From positions 1 through 64,000 of the forward strand of contig JBILVS010000001.1 of NCBI GenBank assembly GCA_044370335.1: DNA of 64,000 nucleotides, read 5' to 3'. Numbering within the stretch: position 1 is the first letter of the stretch; every line of letters starts with the position of its first letter. The DNA is from REEB509 sp044370335. Lineage in GTDB: Bacteria; Pseudomonadota; Alphaproteobacteria; Caulobacterales; Aquidulcibacteraceae. The notes beneath the pieces are model-generated. The model did not search any database. It was not told where the DNA came from and saw only the letters and a list, made by a program, of their open reading frames with translations. Both the position numbers and the translations under genes were made by a program. Shown piece after piece: positions 8,257-17,183 of this stretch.

Positions 8257-8924
8257 TGCGGGAAGGGGGCTTCGACCAGCGCCTGATGCGCTTTGTGCTG
8301 GAGATGCGCCAAGCCGGGGTGACCGAGGCGAAGGTGCTTTCGGCCATGGAGCGGACCCCACGGGCGGCTTTTGCGCCCGAACACATGGCCGCGCTAGCCC
8401 TTGATGACGTCAACCTGCCGCTGCCTTGCGGGCAGAGCATGACCAAGCCGTCCCTAGTGGGGCGCATGGTTAGCGCGCTTGCCCTGTCGGGCGGCGAGCG
8501 GGTTTTGGAGATCGGCTGCGGTTCAGGCTATCAGACCGCGGTCATCGCCCAGATCGCGGCGAAGGTGACGGGGGTGGACCGCCACGTCCGGCTCGTGACG
8601 GACGCCCGCGCCGCCCTCGGCAAACTGCGGCTTGATCGGGCTCAGACCCATCTGGGCGACGGCCGGCGGGGTTGGCCGGCGGCAGGGCCCTATGACCGGG
8701 TGATCGTTAACGCCGCCGTGGCGAACGTGCCAGAGGCGCTTGTGGCGCAGGCCTCGCTGGGAGCCTTGATCATAGCGCCGTTTCAAAGCGCTGCGGTCCC
8801 GCGGCTGACCGTCTGGTCGGTTACGGCTGAAGGCTTGAGTGCGGCGCAGGATCTCGGCCCTGTCGAGCTTGCCCCTTTGAGCGAGGGCCCCGTGGCCCAG
8901 GGCGAAGAGTGTTCGGGACCTTGA
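8256..8924 (+). CDS. pcm: Protein-L-isoaspartate O-methyltransferase
   Basis: A SAM-dependent methyltransferase (222 residues) that tags isoaspartyl residues of aged proteins for repair. The SAM motif I reads VLEIGCGSGYQ (83-93), and the upstream PCGQSMTKPSLVGRM matches the substrate-side region conserved in the family. It is translationally coupled to surE by a one-base overlap. The gene for the LysM/LytM lipoprotein follows directly, paralleling the surE-pcm-nlpD order of many Proteobacteria. Confidence 0.95.
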   Translation: MREGGFDQRLMRFVLEMRQAGVTEAKVLSAMERTPRAAFAPEHMAALALDDVNLPLPCGQSMTKPSLVGRMVSALALSGGERVLEIGCGSGYQTAVIAQIAAKVTGVDRHVRLVTDARAALGKLRLDRAQTHLGDGRRGWPAAGPYDRVIVNAAVANVPEALVAQASLGALIIAPFQSAAVPRLTVWSVTAEGLSAAQDLGPVELAPLSEGPVAQGEECSGP

Positions 8925-8955
8925 GTTGACCCCTGAGTCGGGGGCACACAAACGC

Positions 8956-9969
8956 ATGCGCGCTCGCTCGTTTGTCATCTTGCTCTCGGCGGGGGTCGTC
9001 GCCTGCGCGGCCAGGGTGGCTCCTGCCCCGGTTGATTACCGTGGAGTTGGGGGCGTTCTGCCCTCGCACAGCCGACCGACCGGACCCGCTCCGATTGAGC
9101 GCCCATCGCTCAGCGACCGTCCGCCGGTGTCTTCCGTCGTTGCGCCGCCTTCGTCGTCTGAACCTATCTGGGAGGGGGAGGGCGCACCGCTCTCGACCTG
9201 GGCGCTGCAGCCCGAAGAGGCCCAGCCCTATGACCCACGCAACCCCGACCCCGCCCACGTCGTGGCGGCGGGGGAGACGCTTTACACCATCGCCGCTCGG
9301 CGGCAGGCGCCCCTGCGGGCGCTGATTGACGCCAACCAACTGTCGGCCCCCTTCCGGTTGGAGCCGGGCCAGGTGCTGATCCTGCCGCCTCCGGCAGTCC
9401 ACACGGTGCGGTCAGGGGAGACGCTGGCGGCGATCGGGCGGCGCTATAATGTCGACCTCCGTTCGCTGGCGTTGCTCAATCGGCTGAGCGCGCCCTTCAC
9501 GCTGCGGCCAGGGGATCAGCTTATCTTGCCCGCCGGCGCCAGAGGCGTGGAGCCGCCGGCTTCTCCCCCGCCGGCGCCGACCCCCAGCGCGTCGCAGCCA
9601 GGACCGTCCGGGCGGTTCGCCTGGCCCGTGGCCGGGACGGTCCTGTCGCGCTTCGGCGCAGAGACCGCCGGCGGTCGGGCGCAATCGATTGACATCGAGG
9701 CCGCTCCAGGCGCCCCCGTCCGCGCCCCCGCCGATGGTCGGGTCTTGTTCGCCGGCGAGGGGCCGGCCGCGCTCGGGGGCCTTGTGATCCTCGATCACGG
9801 CGTCGGGCTTGTGACCACTGTGGGGTTTGTGACGGGCTTTCAGGTCGATGAAGGCCAACGCGTCACCCAAGGGCAGACCCTGGCCCTCGCCTCGAGCACA
9901 CGGGTGCTGTTCCAGGTGCGGGACAACGGGGCCGCCCGGGACCCGTTAGGCTTTCTCGGTCAGCCTTGA
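8956..9969 (+). CDS. LysM/M23 (LytM) lipoprotein, NlpD-like amidase-activator candidate
   Basis: A putative lipoprotein (337 residues from ATG 8956; a TTG at 8926 would add 10). The signal peptide ends in a VVAC lipobox near residue 17. Two LysM glycan-binding motifs follow (HVVAAGETLYTIAARR and HTVRSGETLAAIGRRYN), then a C-terminal M23/LytM fold. The M23 metal ligands are missing: SIDIEA stands where active enzymes have HxxxD, and VLFQVRD replaces the LHFEIR/HxH strand. That is the pattern of NlpD/EnvC-type activators of cell-wall amidases rather than peptidases. It overlaps the convergent ATPase gene by 10 bases. Confidence 0.87.
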   Translation: MRARSFVILLSAGVVACAARVAPAPVDYRGVGGVLPSHSRPTGPAPIERPSLSDRPPVSSVVAPPSSSEPIWEGEGAPLSTWALQPEEAQPYDPRNPDPAHVVAAGETLYTIAARRQAPLRALIDANQLSAPFRLEPGQVLILPPPAVHTVRSGETLAAIGRRYNVDLRSLALLNRLSAPFTLRPGDQLILPAGARGVEPPASPPPAPTPSASQPGPSGRFAWPVAGTVLSRFGAETAGGRAQSIDIEAAPGAPVRAPADGRVLFAGEGPAALGGLVILDHGVGLVTTVGFVTGFQVDEGQRVTQGQTLALASSTRVLFQVRDNGAARDPLGFLGQP

Positions 9970-10790
9970 GCGACGGCGCGACGGGCGGTGATGAACTGCC
10001 AGGCCGTGCGGCCCGATCGCGCGCCCCGGCCCATGGCCCAGGACAATGCCTCCGCCCGCAGTGTTTCGGGATCGTCCGCCAAGCCGAAATGCGCCGCATA
10101 GGAGAACACAATCTCAAGATAGGTCGCCTGATCGACAGGATGAAAACCGAGCCAAAGGCCGAACCGGTCGGAGAGGGAAAGCCGTTCCTGTTCGGTGTCG
10201 GCGGCGGTAGGATCGCTGCGGGCGTCGCTCCGGGCGCCGCCGACGATGTGGCGCCGGTTGGCGGTGGCGTAGATCACGACGTTCTCTTTCCCCGCCGAAA
10301 GCCCGCCGTCCAGCGCCGGCTTCAGGGCGCGCAGGGCCGCTTCGCCCGGTTCAAGAGCAAGATCGTCCAAATAGAGGATGACGCGGCATTGGGAGCCCGC
10401 CAGCGTCTCCACCAGAGCAGGGGCGTCGGCCAAGGCCGTAGCGGGGACCTCAACGAGCTTCACGCCCGCCACGGCCGCCGCGACAGCCTTCACAAGGGCG
10501 CTTTTGCCTGTTCCGCGGGCGCCCCAGAGCAAGGCGTGATTGGCGGCGCGGCCGGCGGCGAAGGCTTCGGTGTTCGCCAGAAGGGCGTCTCTCTGGTCTT
10601 CCACCCCTTTCAGCAGCGCCAAGGGCACAGCGCGGCCGAGGCTCACGGGCTCCAGGCGGCGGGTTGCGGGCCGCCAGACAAAGCGCTCCGCGCCCTCCAG
10701 CGCGAAGGGCTGTGTGGGCGGCGCCAAGCGTTCCAGGGCCGCCGCGATGCGCTCCAAAAGCGCCGCCGAAAACGCGGGTTGGGTGTCCAT
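9960..10790 (-). CDS. DUF815-family AAA-type ATPase
   Basis: A 276-residue P-loop protein of the DUF815 family. Walker A is GARGTGKS (90-97), Walker B is VILYLDDLALE, and the tail has the family-typical LSDRFGLWLGFHPVD. The N-terminal half contains the FVWRPATRRLEPV region seen in this family. Biochemical function is unknown; the fold suggests an AAA+-like switch or remodeller in the cytoplasm. The gene lies between the LytM lipoprotein and yajC, a placement I recall as common in Alphaproteobacteria. Confidence 0.85.
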   Translation of the reverse strand: MDTQPAFSAALLERIAAALERLAPPTQPFALEGAERFVWRPATRRLEPVSLGRAVPLALLKGVEDQRDALLANTEAFAAGRAANHALLWGARGTGKSALVKAVAAAVAGVKLVEVPATALADAPALVETLAGSQCRVILYLDDLALEPGEAALRALKPALDGGLSAGKENVVIYATANRRHIVGGARSDARSDPTAADTEQERLSLSDRFGLWLGFHPVDQATYLEIVFSYAAHFGLADDPETLRAEALSWAMGRGARSGRTAWQFITARRAVAQG

Positions 10791-10831
10791 CCGCCAGTTT
10801 CCCTATCCATACAGCGAGCGGCGTGGGCCGA

Positions 10832-10859
10832 TTGCGTCACGCCGCAAAGCTTCTATATA
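10832..10859 (+). promoter_or_regulatory. Candidate promoter for yajC-secD-secF
   Basis: TTGCGT (10832-10837), a 16-base spacer and TATATA (10854-10859) resemble a housekeeping promoter. It lies about 110 bases before yajC in the 178-base gap after the divergent ATPase gene. It is the best match in this gap, but no transcript end is visible from sequence. Confidence 0.4.
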
Positions 10860-10968
10860 CCGCGCAACCTTCGTTCTTGCGTGTGATCGGCAGAACGCCA
10901 AACGGCGCTTTATTCGGCTCGTTTGACCACGCGGGGGCCCCAATTCTTGTGCTGAGGACACCGCTGCG

Positions 10969-11274
10969 ATGGACCAGAATGTCGCCTTCCTGATCATGAT
11001 GGGCGTGTTGTTTGTGATCTGGTATTTTTTGCTGATCCGCCCGCAGTTGCGGCGGCAAAAGGCCATCCAGGAAATGCTTGCGGGGCTGAAACGCGGGGAC
11101 ACGGTTGTCACCTCCGGCGGTCTCATCGGCAAGATTCGCTCCGTGTCGGACGACGAGGTGCGCTTGGAACTTGCGCAGAACGTCGAAGTGCGTGTGCTTC
11201 GCGGCATGATCGCTGATGTGCGCAACAAAACCGAGCCCACCCCGGCGAACGATTCCAAAGCGGACAAAAGCTGA
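10969..11274 (+). CDS. yajC: Preprotein translocase accessory subunit YajC
   Basis: YajC (101 residues) is a small single-span protein associated with SecDF and the YidC insertase. The N-terminal helix FLIMMGVLFVIWYFLLIRPQ ends in the signature RPQLRRQK. It is followed by the LKRGDTVVTSGGLIGKI domain that defines the family. It starts the yajC-secD-secF operon, 63 bases before secD. Confidence 0.96.
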   Translation: MDQNVAFLIMMGVLFVIWYFLLIRPQLRRQKAIQEMLAGLKRGDTVVTSGGLIGKIRSVSDDEVRLELAQNVEVRVLRGMIADVRNKTEPTPANDSKADKS

Positions 11275-11337
11275 GCCAGGTGGCGCGGGAAAAGCGCCCA
11301 CCCCCATCGGTTTCGGTCCCGGTTCCAAGGAGCGGTC

Positions 11338-12948
11338 ATGCTCGCAGTTGCCCGTTGGCGCATTATTCTGGTGGCCCTGGTCACCGTGCTCGGCGTGCTG
11401 TTCGCCGTTCCGAGCTTTCTCACTCCCGCCCAGCGGGAAGCGCTGCCGGCGTTTATGCCCAAGGCCGGTGTTAATCTCGGCCTCGACCTGCAGGGCGGCT
11501 CCTATCTGCTTTTGGAGATCGACAGCCCGGCCCTGATCCAAAGTCGACTTGAGAAGATCGTCAACGACATGGAGACCGCCCTCGCGGACGCGCCGGGCGA
11601 TCCTATCGACTTCGAGATCATTGGCGCGGATGGCGAGACCGCCGCCATTCGCCTGCTTGAGCCGAGCGATCAAACCCGCGCTCTGGCGGCGCTCGAAAGC
11701 ATCGTCACGCAGGTCGCCGCAGGCGGCTTCGGCGCCACGACCCCGGATATCGCCTTCACCACCACGCCGGACGGCGTGATCGAGGGGCGGATCACGGAGC
11801 GCGCCCTTGAGCTGCTCCGTCGCCAGGCGATCGGCGAGGCCATCGAGGTCATCCGCCGCCGGATCGACCCCACGGGCACGAGCGAGGTGTCCATCACTCG
11901 GCAGGGGGAAGACCGGATTAACGTTCAGGCGCCGGGGATGAACGACCCTGAGCTCTTGAAGCAACGGATCGGGCAAACCGCGGCTCTGACCTTCCACGAG
12001 GTCGATTCCCGCGTCACGCTCCAAGACATCGCCGAGGGCCGCCCATTGCCGATGGGCACCATCGTCCTGCCGAGCCAGGACGGCGGCATGGAAGCCGTTC
12101 GGGCGCGCCCGCGGATGGAGGGGGGTAACCTCACCTCCGCCCGCTCCGGCCAGGACCAGCAGAACGGCGGTTGGGTGGTGAATTTCCGCTTGGACAGCGA
12201 GGGCGCGCAGATTTTTCGACGCTACACCACCGAAAACGTGGGGCAGCGGTTTGCGATCGTGCTCGACGGGCTTGTGCTGAGCGCGCCGGTGATCCTCGAA
12301 CCCATCGTCGTCGGCTCCGGCCGGATTTCTGGCAGCTTCACGGCCGAACAAGTGGCCGAGCTGTCCCTGTTGCTGCGGGCGGGCGCGCTGCCGGCGCCGC
12401 TTGAGGTCATCGAGCAGCGCTCTGTGGGCCCCGGCTTAGGCCAGGACGCCATTGAAGACGGCGTCAACGCAGGCATCTTCGCCGCGGGCGGGGTGCTGCT
12501 GTTCATGGGGCTCGCTTACGGGCTCTTTGGGCTCTTCGGCTGCATCGCTTTGATCATCAACATGATTTTGCTAGTCGCGGGGATGTCGCTGGTCGGCGCA
12601 ACGTTGACGCTGCCCGGCATCGCCGGCCTGATCCTGACCATGGCCATGGCGGTGGACGCGAACGTCCTGATTTACGAGAGGATGCGAGAAGAGGCGATGA
12701 ACGGCCGAGGGCCGGCCATCGCCATCGACGCGGGTTTCTCCCGGGCCATGGTCACGATCTTCGACGCTAACCTGACGACGATCCTGGCTGCCATGATCCT
12801 CTTCCAGTTCGGCGCCGGTCCTGTGCGAGGCTTTGCCTGGACCCTGTCTTTGGGCGTCATCACCTCGGTGTTCACCGCGGTGCTGGTGACGCAGATTTTG
12901 GTCGCCCTTTGGTTCCGCCTTGCGCGGCCCAAGACCTTGCCGATCTGA
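11338..12948 (+). CDS. secD: Protein translocase subunit SecD
   Basis: SecD (536 residues) uses the proton gradient with SecF to pull exported proteins out of SecYEG. Residues about 5-25 are the first membrane span. NLGLDLQGGSYLLLEID marks the first conserved region, and a large periplasmic P1 domain spans about 60-360. The C-terminal membrane bundle carries the conserved GLILTMAMAVDANVLIYERM segment with its transmembrane Asp. A ribosome-binding AAGGAG lies just before the ATG, and the gene sits between yajC and secF. Confidence 0.97.
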   Translation: MLAVARWRIILVALVTVLGVLFAVPSFLTPAQREALPAFMPKAGVNLGLDLQGGSYLLLEIDSPALIQSRLEKIVNDMETALADAPGDPIDFEIIGADGETAAIRLLEPSDQTRALAALESIVTQVAAGGFGATTPDIAFTTTPDGVIEGRITERALELLRRQAIGEAIEVIRRRIDPTGTSEVSITRQGEDRINVQAPGMNDPELLKQRIGQTAALTFHEVDSRVTLQDIAEGRPLPMGTIVLPSQDGGMEAVRARPRMEGGNLTSARSGQDQQNGGWVVNFRLDSEGAQIFRRYTTENVGQRFAIVLDGLVLSAPVILEPIVVGSGRISGSFTAEQVAELSLLLRAGALPAPLEVIEQRSVGPGLGQDAIEDGVNAGIFAAGGVLLFMGLAYGLFGLFGCIALIINMILLVAGMSLVGATLTLPGIAGLILTMAMAVDANVLIYERMREEAMNGRGPAIAIDAGFSRAMVTIFDANLTTILAAMILFQFGAGPVRGFAWTLSLGVITSVFTAVLVTQILVALWFRLARPKTLPI

Positions 12949-12961
12949 AGGAGCGCATGTG

Positions 12962-13999
12962 ATGGGTTGGTGGCCGCTGATCAAGCTGATCCCCAAAAAG
13001 ACGAGCTTTAAGTTCGTCTCCTTCGCCTTTTTGTTTGGCGTGTTGTCGGCGGTGGGCTGCGGCCTTTCTGTGGTCGCGCTGTTCACCGCGGGACTGCGGG
13101 AAAGCCCGGTCGCTCTCTACAACGAGGGTACGGGCAACCCCGTCGAACGGGTCGGCTATGTCCTGTCGCAGGGGTTCAATCTGGGTATTGACTTCAAAGG
13201 CGGTACCCTGATTGAGCTTGAAGCTGGCGCGCCGGTGCCAATCGACGCCCTTCGCGAGTCCGTGAGCGGCATGGGCTTGGGCGATGTGCAGGTGCAGAAT
13301 TTTGGGGACCCGAACCACGCCTTGGTGCGCTTTGAGAGCCCAGAGGGAGCGCAGCCCGCTGAGGTCGCCGATCAGGTCAAAGGCGAAATTCGGGCGTTGT
13401 TGGGCGGGGTGGAGTTCACCCGAACCGAGGTCGTGGGGCCGGCAGTTTCTGAGGAGCTGTTTGTGGGTGGTCTGACCGCGCTCGGCCTCGCGATCGTGAT
13501 CATGCTGATTTACATCTGGTTCCGGTTTGAGTGGCAGTTTGGGCTCGGCGCCATTTTGGGCCTCTTCCATGACGTCTTGTTGGTGCTGGGGATGTTCTCA
13601 ATCTTCCGGATCGAGTTCACGCTGACGATTGTGGCGGCGCTTCTGACGATCATCGGCTACGGCATTAACGACACGGTCGTGGTGTTCGATCGCATCCGAG
13701 AAAATCTGCGTAAATATAAAAAGATGCCATTGGGAGAGCTCATCGATCTTTCGATCAACGAAACCCTGTCGCGCACGATCATGACCGGCGTCACCGCACT
13801 CATGGCGCTGGGGGGCCTCATCTGGCTAGGGGGCGAAGCGCTGTTCGGCTTTGCGGTCGCCATGTTCTTCGGGATCGTAATCGGCACCTATTCGTCGATC
13901 TACGTCGCCTCGCCTGCGATTTTGATCTGGGGAGTGAAGCGCGGCTGGGACGATGCCAAGCAAAAGGCCGATGCGGACGCCACCGCCGCAGCGCCCTAA
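12962..13999 (+). CDS. secF: Protein translocase subunit SecF
   Basis: SecF (345 residues), the partner of SecD. It begins MGWWPLIKLIPKKTSFKFV, with AAGGAG at 12948-12953 nine bases upstream; an upstream in-frame extension to 12920 overlaps secD and is not needed. The FNLGIDFKGGTLIELE motif and the membrane-embedded YGINDTVVVFDRIREN stretch are diagnostic. It lies 13 bases after secD and ends just before a strong palindromic terminator. Confidence 0.97.
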   Translation: MGWWPLIKLIPKKTSFKFVSFAFLFGVLSAVGCGLSVVALFTAGLRESPVALYNEGTGNPVERVGYVLSQGFNLGIDFKGGTLIELEAGAPVPIDALRESVSGMGLGDVQVQNFGDPNHALVRFESPEGAQPAEVADQVKGEIRALLGGVEFTRTEVVGPAVSEELFVGGLTALGLAIVIMLIYIWFRFEWQFGLGAILGLFHDVLLVLGMFSIFRIEFTLTIVAALLTIIGYGINDTVVVFDRIRENLRKYKKMPLGELIDLSINETLSRTIMTGVTALMALGGLIWLGGEALFGFAVAMFFGIVIGTYSSIYVASPAILIWGVKRGWDDAKQKADADATAAAP

Positions 14000-14038
14000 A
14001 GACGGCGCCGCTCGACTGTGCCGCACGCTTCCAAGGAG

Positions 14039-14067
14039 AAACGCCCCGACCGCGGTCGGGGCGTTTT
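14039..14067 (+). terminator. Bidirectional intrinsic terminator between secF and sodB
   Basis: A perfect palindrome with AACGCCCCGACCG on the left arm and CGGTCGGGGCGTT on the right (centre at 14052/14053) ends in TTTT on the + strand. On the - strand the hairpin is followed by TTTCTCC. It lies 40 bases after secF and 26 bases before the end of convergent sodB, so it can serve both. Confidence 0.9.
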
Positions 14068-14092
14068 GCTGTTCGGCGTTCGCCGGGAAAGC

Positions 14093-14695
14093 TTACGCGG
14101 CGCTGAGATTGGCGTTGGCGAAGTCCCAATTGGCGAGATGGTCCAGGAACGTCTTGATGAAGTCTGGACGACGGTTTTGGAAGTCGAGGTAATAGGCGTG
14201 CTCCCAGACATCGAGCGTCAGAAGCGGGGTCGCGCCGGCCTCAGTCAGGGGCGTCTCGGCGTTCGGTGTTTTCCGGATCTCGAGTTTGCCGCCTTTCGCC
14301 ACAAGCCACGCCCACCCGGAGCCGAACTGGGTCGCCGCAGCTTGGCTGAAAGCCTCCGCAAAGGCGTCATAGCCGCCGAACGACGCGTTGATCAGGTCCG
14401 CCACGTCGCCGGTCGGGGCGCCGCCGCCTTGAGGCTTCATCGAGGCCCAGAAGAAGTCGTGGTTCCAAACCTGTGCCGAGTTGTTGAACAACCCGGCCTT
14501 GGCGGGGTCTCCGGCGCTGTCTTTGATGATCTCCACGAGGCTCGCGTTTGCGTGCGGGGTGCCGTCAATTAACTTATTGAGATTGTTCACGTAAGCATGA
14601 TGGTGCTTGCCGTGATGGAACTCAAAGGTGGTGGCAGAGATGTGCGGCTGGAGGGCGTCCTTCGCATAGGGAAGGGGGTTCAGCGTGAACGGCAT
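14093..14695 (-). CDS. sodB: Superoxide dismutase, Fe/Mn family (likely Fe type)
   Basis: A cytoplasmic superoxide dismutase (200 residues) converting superoxide to peroxide and oxygen. The four metal ligands are visible: His27 in FEFHHGKHH, His79 in VWNHDFFW, and Asp162 and His166 in LDVWEHAYY. WAWLV and AQVWNHDFFW favour the Fe-dependent subgroup. The frame is open much further upstream, but MPFTLNPLPY is the standard N-terminus and has GGAG upstream, so the start is 14695. No export signal is seen. It is divergent from the squalene/phytoene synthase-like gene. Confidence 0.95.
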   Translation of the reverse strand: MPFTLNPLPYAKDALQPHISATTFEFHHGKHHHAYVNNLNKLIDGTPHANASLVEIIKDSAGDPAKAGLFNNSAQVWNHDFFWASMKPQGGGAPTGDVADLINASFGGYDAFAEAFSQAAATQFGSGWAWLVAKGGKLEIRKTPNAETPLTEAGATPLLTLDVWEHAYYLDFQNRRPDFIKTFLDHLANWDFANANLSAA

Positions 14696-14832
14696 CGACA
14701 AGCTCCGAGACGGTTGGTGGAAATCCACCGGAAAAAGGCCCCGCCGCCCGCCCGGAAGCGGGCGAAAGCTGGCGCGAGGCGCGCAAGGCCTATATAGCGA
14801 GCGTTCAATGTCGCGGCGAGATGAGGCCGACC

Positions 14833-15804
14833 ATGGCAGAAGGTGAGGGAGCTGCTTGGCGCGCGGCAGAAGCCGCAGACGCCGCAGTAGGGCCGGAGGG
14901 GCGATCCCCCGTGGCTCCACCGTCGGCGGCCGCCTTGGTGGCGGCGCCTTCTCCCGTCTCTCGCCTTTCGGAAAGCCTGGAGTCTTCGCCCGTTGTCGCG
15001 GATGGCGTGGTTCGTCGTGTTGACGAAGACCGGTGGCTGGCGAGCCGCTTTGCCCCGGCCCCTGTTCGGAGCGCCCTCGAAACCCTTTATGGGTTCGGCT
15101 ATGAGGTCGCCCGGACGGCCGAGGTCGTGAGCGAGCCCGCTTTGGGTCGTATTCGCCTTGCCTGGTGGCGGGACGCCATGTCGGGCGGGGCAGGCGGTGC
15201 GCATGGGCTCCCCGCGGCCTTCAAAGCGCTGATTGAGCAAACCCCGCTGGACGCTGAGCGCGTGGTGGCCCTGATTGAGGCGAGAGCCCACGATCTGGAG
15301 CCCGAACCCTTCGAAGGATGGGCGGATCTGGAAGCCTATATCGACGCCACCGCCGGAGGCATGACTTATCTTGCGCTGCAAATCTGCCTCGCTGGCCAGC
15401 CTTGGCCGAAGCAGGCGGGTGATTGCGCCAAAGCTGTGGGCCGCGCTTGGGGCTTTACGGGTCTGATTCGCGCCTCCAGCGTGTGGGCGGCGCGGCGGCG
15501 CACCTTCCTGCCGCAGCGGCTGCTGACGCACCTCAACCTCAAGCCGGAAGTCGTGTTCGCCGGCGGCGGGGCGCATGTCGTTCAGCAGGCGCGCCTTGCC
15601 ATGCTGGACCGGGCGCGGTTCGCCTACCAGCAGGCCAAGGATTTGGCGCGGGTGATGCCGGTGGCGGCGTTTCCGGCCATCGGCTACGTGGCGCTGGAGC
15701 CTAGCTACAGGGCCCAGCTCTTGGCGGGTGAAGACGGCGCCTCTTTAAGCCTATTCAAGCGGCAGGCGAAGCTTTTGGCGGCGTCAGCGCTAGGTCGGTT
15801 CTAA
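14833..15804 (+). CDS. Squalene/phytoene synthase-family protein, probably non-catalytic (NDUFAF6-like)
   Basis: About 323 residues. After a low-complexity Ala/Pro-rich N-terminus (about 1-60) comes an isoprenoid-synthase type fold with VVSEPALGRIRLAWWRDAM, typical of the squalene/phytoene synthase and NDUFAF6 group. The two Asp-rich motifs that bind prenyl diphosphates are absent: YGFGYEVART stands near the expected DELVD-type site, and GFTGLIRAS near the NILRD-type site. That argues against a real synthase and for a complex I assembly-factor-like role. Start 14833 has TGAGG at suitable spacing; 14821 is also possible. Its TAA shares CTAA with the stop of convergent trmFO. Confidence 0.75.
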   Translation: MAEGEGAAWRAAEAADAAVGPEGRSPVAPPSAAALVAAPSPVSRLSESLESSPVVADGVVRRVDEDRWLASRFAPAPVRSALETLYGFGYEVARTAEVVSEPALGRIRLAWWRDAMSGGAGGAHGLPAAFKALIEQTPLDAERVVALIEARAHDLEPEPFEGWADLEAYIDATAGGMTYLALQICLAGQPWPKQAGDCAKAVGRAWGFTGLIRASSVWAARRRTFLPQRLLTHLNLKPEVVFAGGGAHVVQQARLAMLDRARFAYQQAKDLARVMPVAAFPAIGYVALEPSYRAQLLAGEDGASLSLFKRQAKLLAASALGRF

Positions 15805-17183
15805 AGCGCCGCCCGCCAGCCCTCCAAATCCGCGAGCGCGCGATCCGAGAGGCCCGCCTTGCGGGCGCGGGCCTTTTCGGCGCCCCTAAGGCGTTTGCCG
15901 TTCACACCCCGCGGGGTAGCAGCGCCCTCAATGGGGGGAAACAGGCCAAAATTGATGTTCATCGGCTGAAACGTGCCGGCCCCGGCGAGGTGGCCGCCGG
16001 TCACGTGAGCTAAAAGCGCTCCAAGGGCGGTGGTGGGCGGGGGCGGAGCGATTGGCAGGCCCAGGCGTTCGCGGGCGGCGAACAGTCCCGCCATCAGGCC
16101 GATCGCGGCGCTTTCGACATAGCCTTCGCAGCCCGTGATCTGGCCCGCGAACCGCAGCCGCGGCTGCGCTTTCAAGCGCAAGATCGGGTCCAACAGCCTC
16201 GGTGAATTGAGGAAGGTGTTGCGGTGGATGCCGCCGAGGCGGGCGAACACGGCCTGTTCGAGCCCCGGGATCAGGCGAAAAATCTCGGCCTGGGCGGCGT
16301 GCTTCAGCTTCGTCTGGAAGCCGACCATATTGTAAAGCGTGCCCAACGCGTTGTCCTGGCGCAGCTGGACAACGGCGTAGGGGCCTTTGCCGGTGCGCGG
16401 ATCGGTAAGGCCCACAGGCTTCATCGGCCCGAACCGCAAGGTGTCGACGCCGCGCTCGGCCATGACTTCGATCGGCAGGCAGCCCTCAAAGTAAGGGGTG
16501 TCCTTTTCCCACTCCTTGAATTCGGTCTTGGGAGCGTGGAGGAGAGCCGCGATGAACGCCTCATACTGGGCCTTGTCCAGGGGGCAGTTCACATAAGCCG
16601 CCTTATCTCCCGCCGGGCCTGCCTTGTCGTAGCGCGACTGCATCCATGCTTTGTCAAAGTCGATCGAGTGGTGGTGGACGATCGGCGCGATGGCGTCGAA
16701 AAAGGCGAGTTCACCTTCACCGGTCAGCGCTTGTATAGCCTGGGCCAGGCCCGGACCCGTCAGGGGGCCGGTGGCGACGATGACGCTGTCCCAATCGGCG
16801 GGGGGCAGGCCGGTCAGCTCTTCGCGAACGACGGTTATGAGCGGATGCTCGGTGAGCGCCTTGGTGACCGCGGCGCTGAAATGTTCTCGGTCCACCGCCA
16901 ACGCGCCGCCGGCGGGGACCTGGTTTTCATCCCCGCAGCGCATGATCAACGAGCCCAGCCTGCGCATCTCCTCGTGCAGCAGGCCCACCGCGTTGGTTTT
17001 CAAGTCGTCGGACCGGAACGAATTGGAGCAGACGAGCTCAGCGAAGCCCTCGGTCTTGTGGGCCGGCGTCAGCCGATGCGGCCGCATTTCGTGGAGCACC
17101 ACGGGCACGCCTGCCTGCGCGAGCGTCCAAGCTGCTTCTGAGCCCGCAAGGCCCGCGCCTATGATGTGAACAGAGGTCGTCAT
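15801..17183 (-). CDS. trmFO: Methylenetetrahydrofolate--tRNA-(uracil-5-)-methyltransferase
   Basis: TrmFO (460 residues) makes 5-methyluridine at position 54 in the T-loop of tRNA using methylenetetrahydrofolate and FADH2. The N-terminal FAD-binding GAGLAGSEAAW follows MTTSVHII. HEMRPHRLTPAHKTEGFAELVCSNSFRSD, read in two halves, is the family signature with a conserved cysteine. GLMAGLFAARERLG and the NINFGLFPP tail are also typical. An open extension to 17345 lacks family features, so 17183 is the start. It is convergent with the synthase-like gene. Confidence 0.96.
   Translation of the reverse strand: MTTSVHIIGAGLAGSEAAWTLAQAGVPVVLHEMRPHRLTPAHKTEGFAELVCSNSFRSDDLKTNAVGLLHEEMRRLGSLIMRCGDENQVPAGGALAVDREHFSAAVTKALTEHPLITVVREELTGLPPADWDSVIVATGPLTGPGLAQAIQALTGEGELAFFDAIAPIVHHHSIDFDKAWMQSRYDKAGPAGDKAAYVNCPLDKAQYEAFIAALLHAPKTEFKEWEKDTPYFEGCLPIEVMAERGVDTLRFGPMKPVGLTDPRTGKGPYAVVQLRQDNALGTLYNMVGFQTKLKHAAQAEIFRLIPGLEQAVFARLGGIHRNTFLNSPRLLDPILRLKAQPRLRFAGQITGCEGYVESAAIGLMAGLFAARERLGLPIAPPPPTTALGALLAHVTGGHLAGAGTFQPMNINFGLFPPIEGAATPRGVNGKRLRGAEKARARKAGLSDRALADLEGWRAAL

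Noticed and set aside
10837..12351. Open frame of about 500 codons on the - strand opposite yajC-secD
   Set aside because: Arg/Gly-rich low-information translation with no domain; yajC and secD on the + strand are certain.
4312..14010. A 17-base match (CCCTAAAGACGGCGCCG) after nagZ and after secF
   Set aside because: A single 17-base match at two stop codons in 64 kb of GC-rich DNA can arise by chance, and the flanks do not align.
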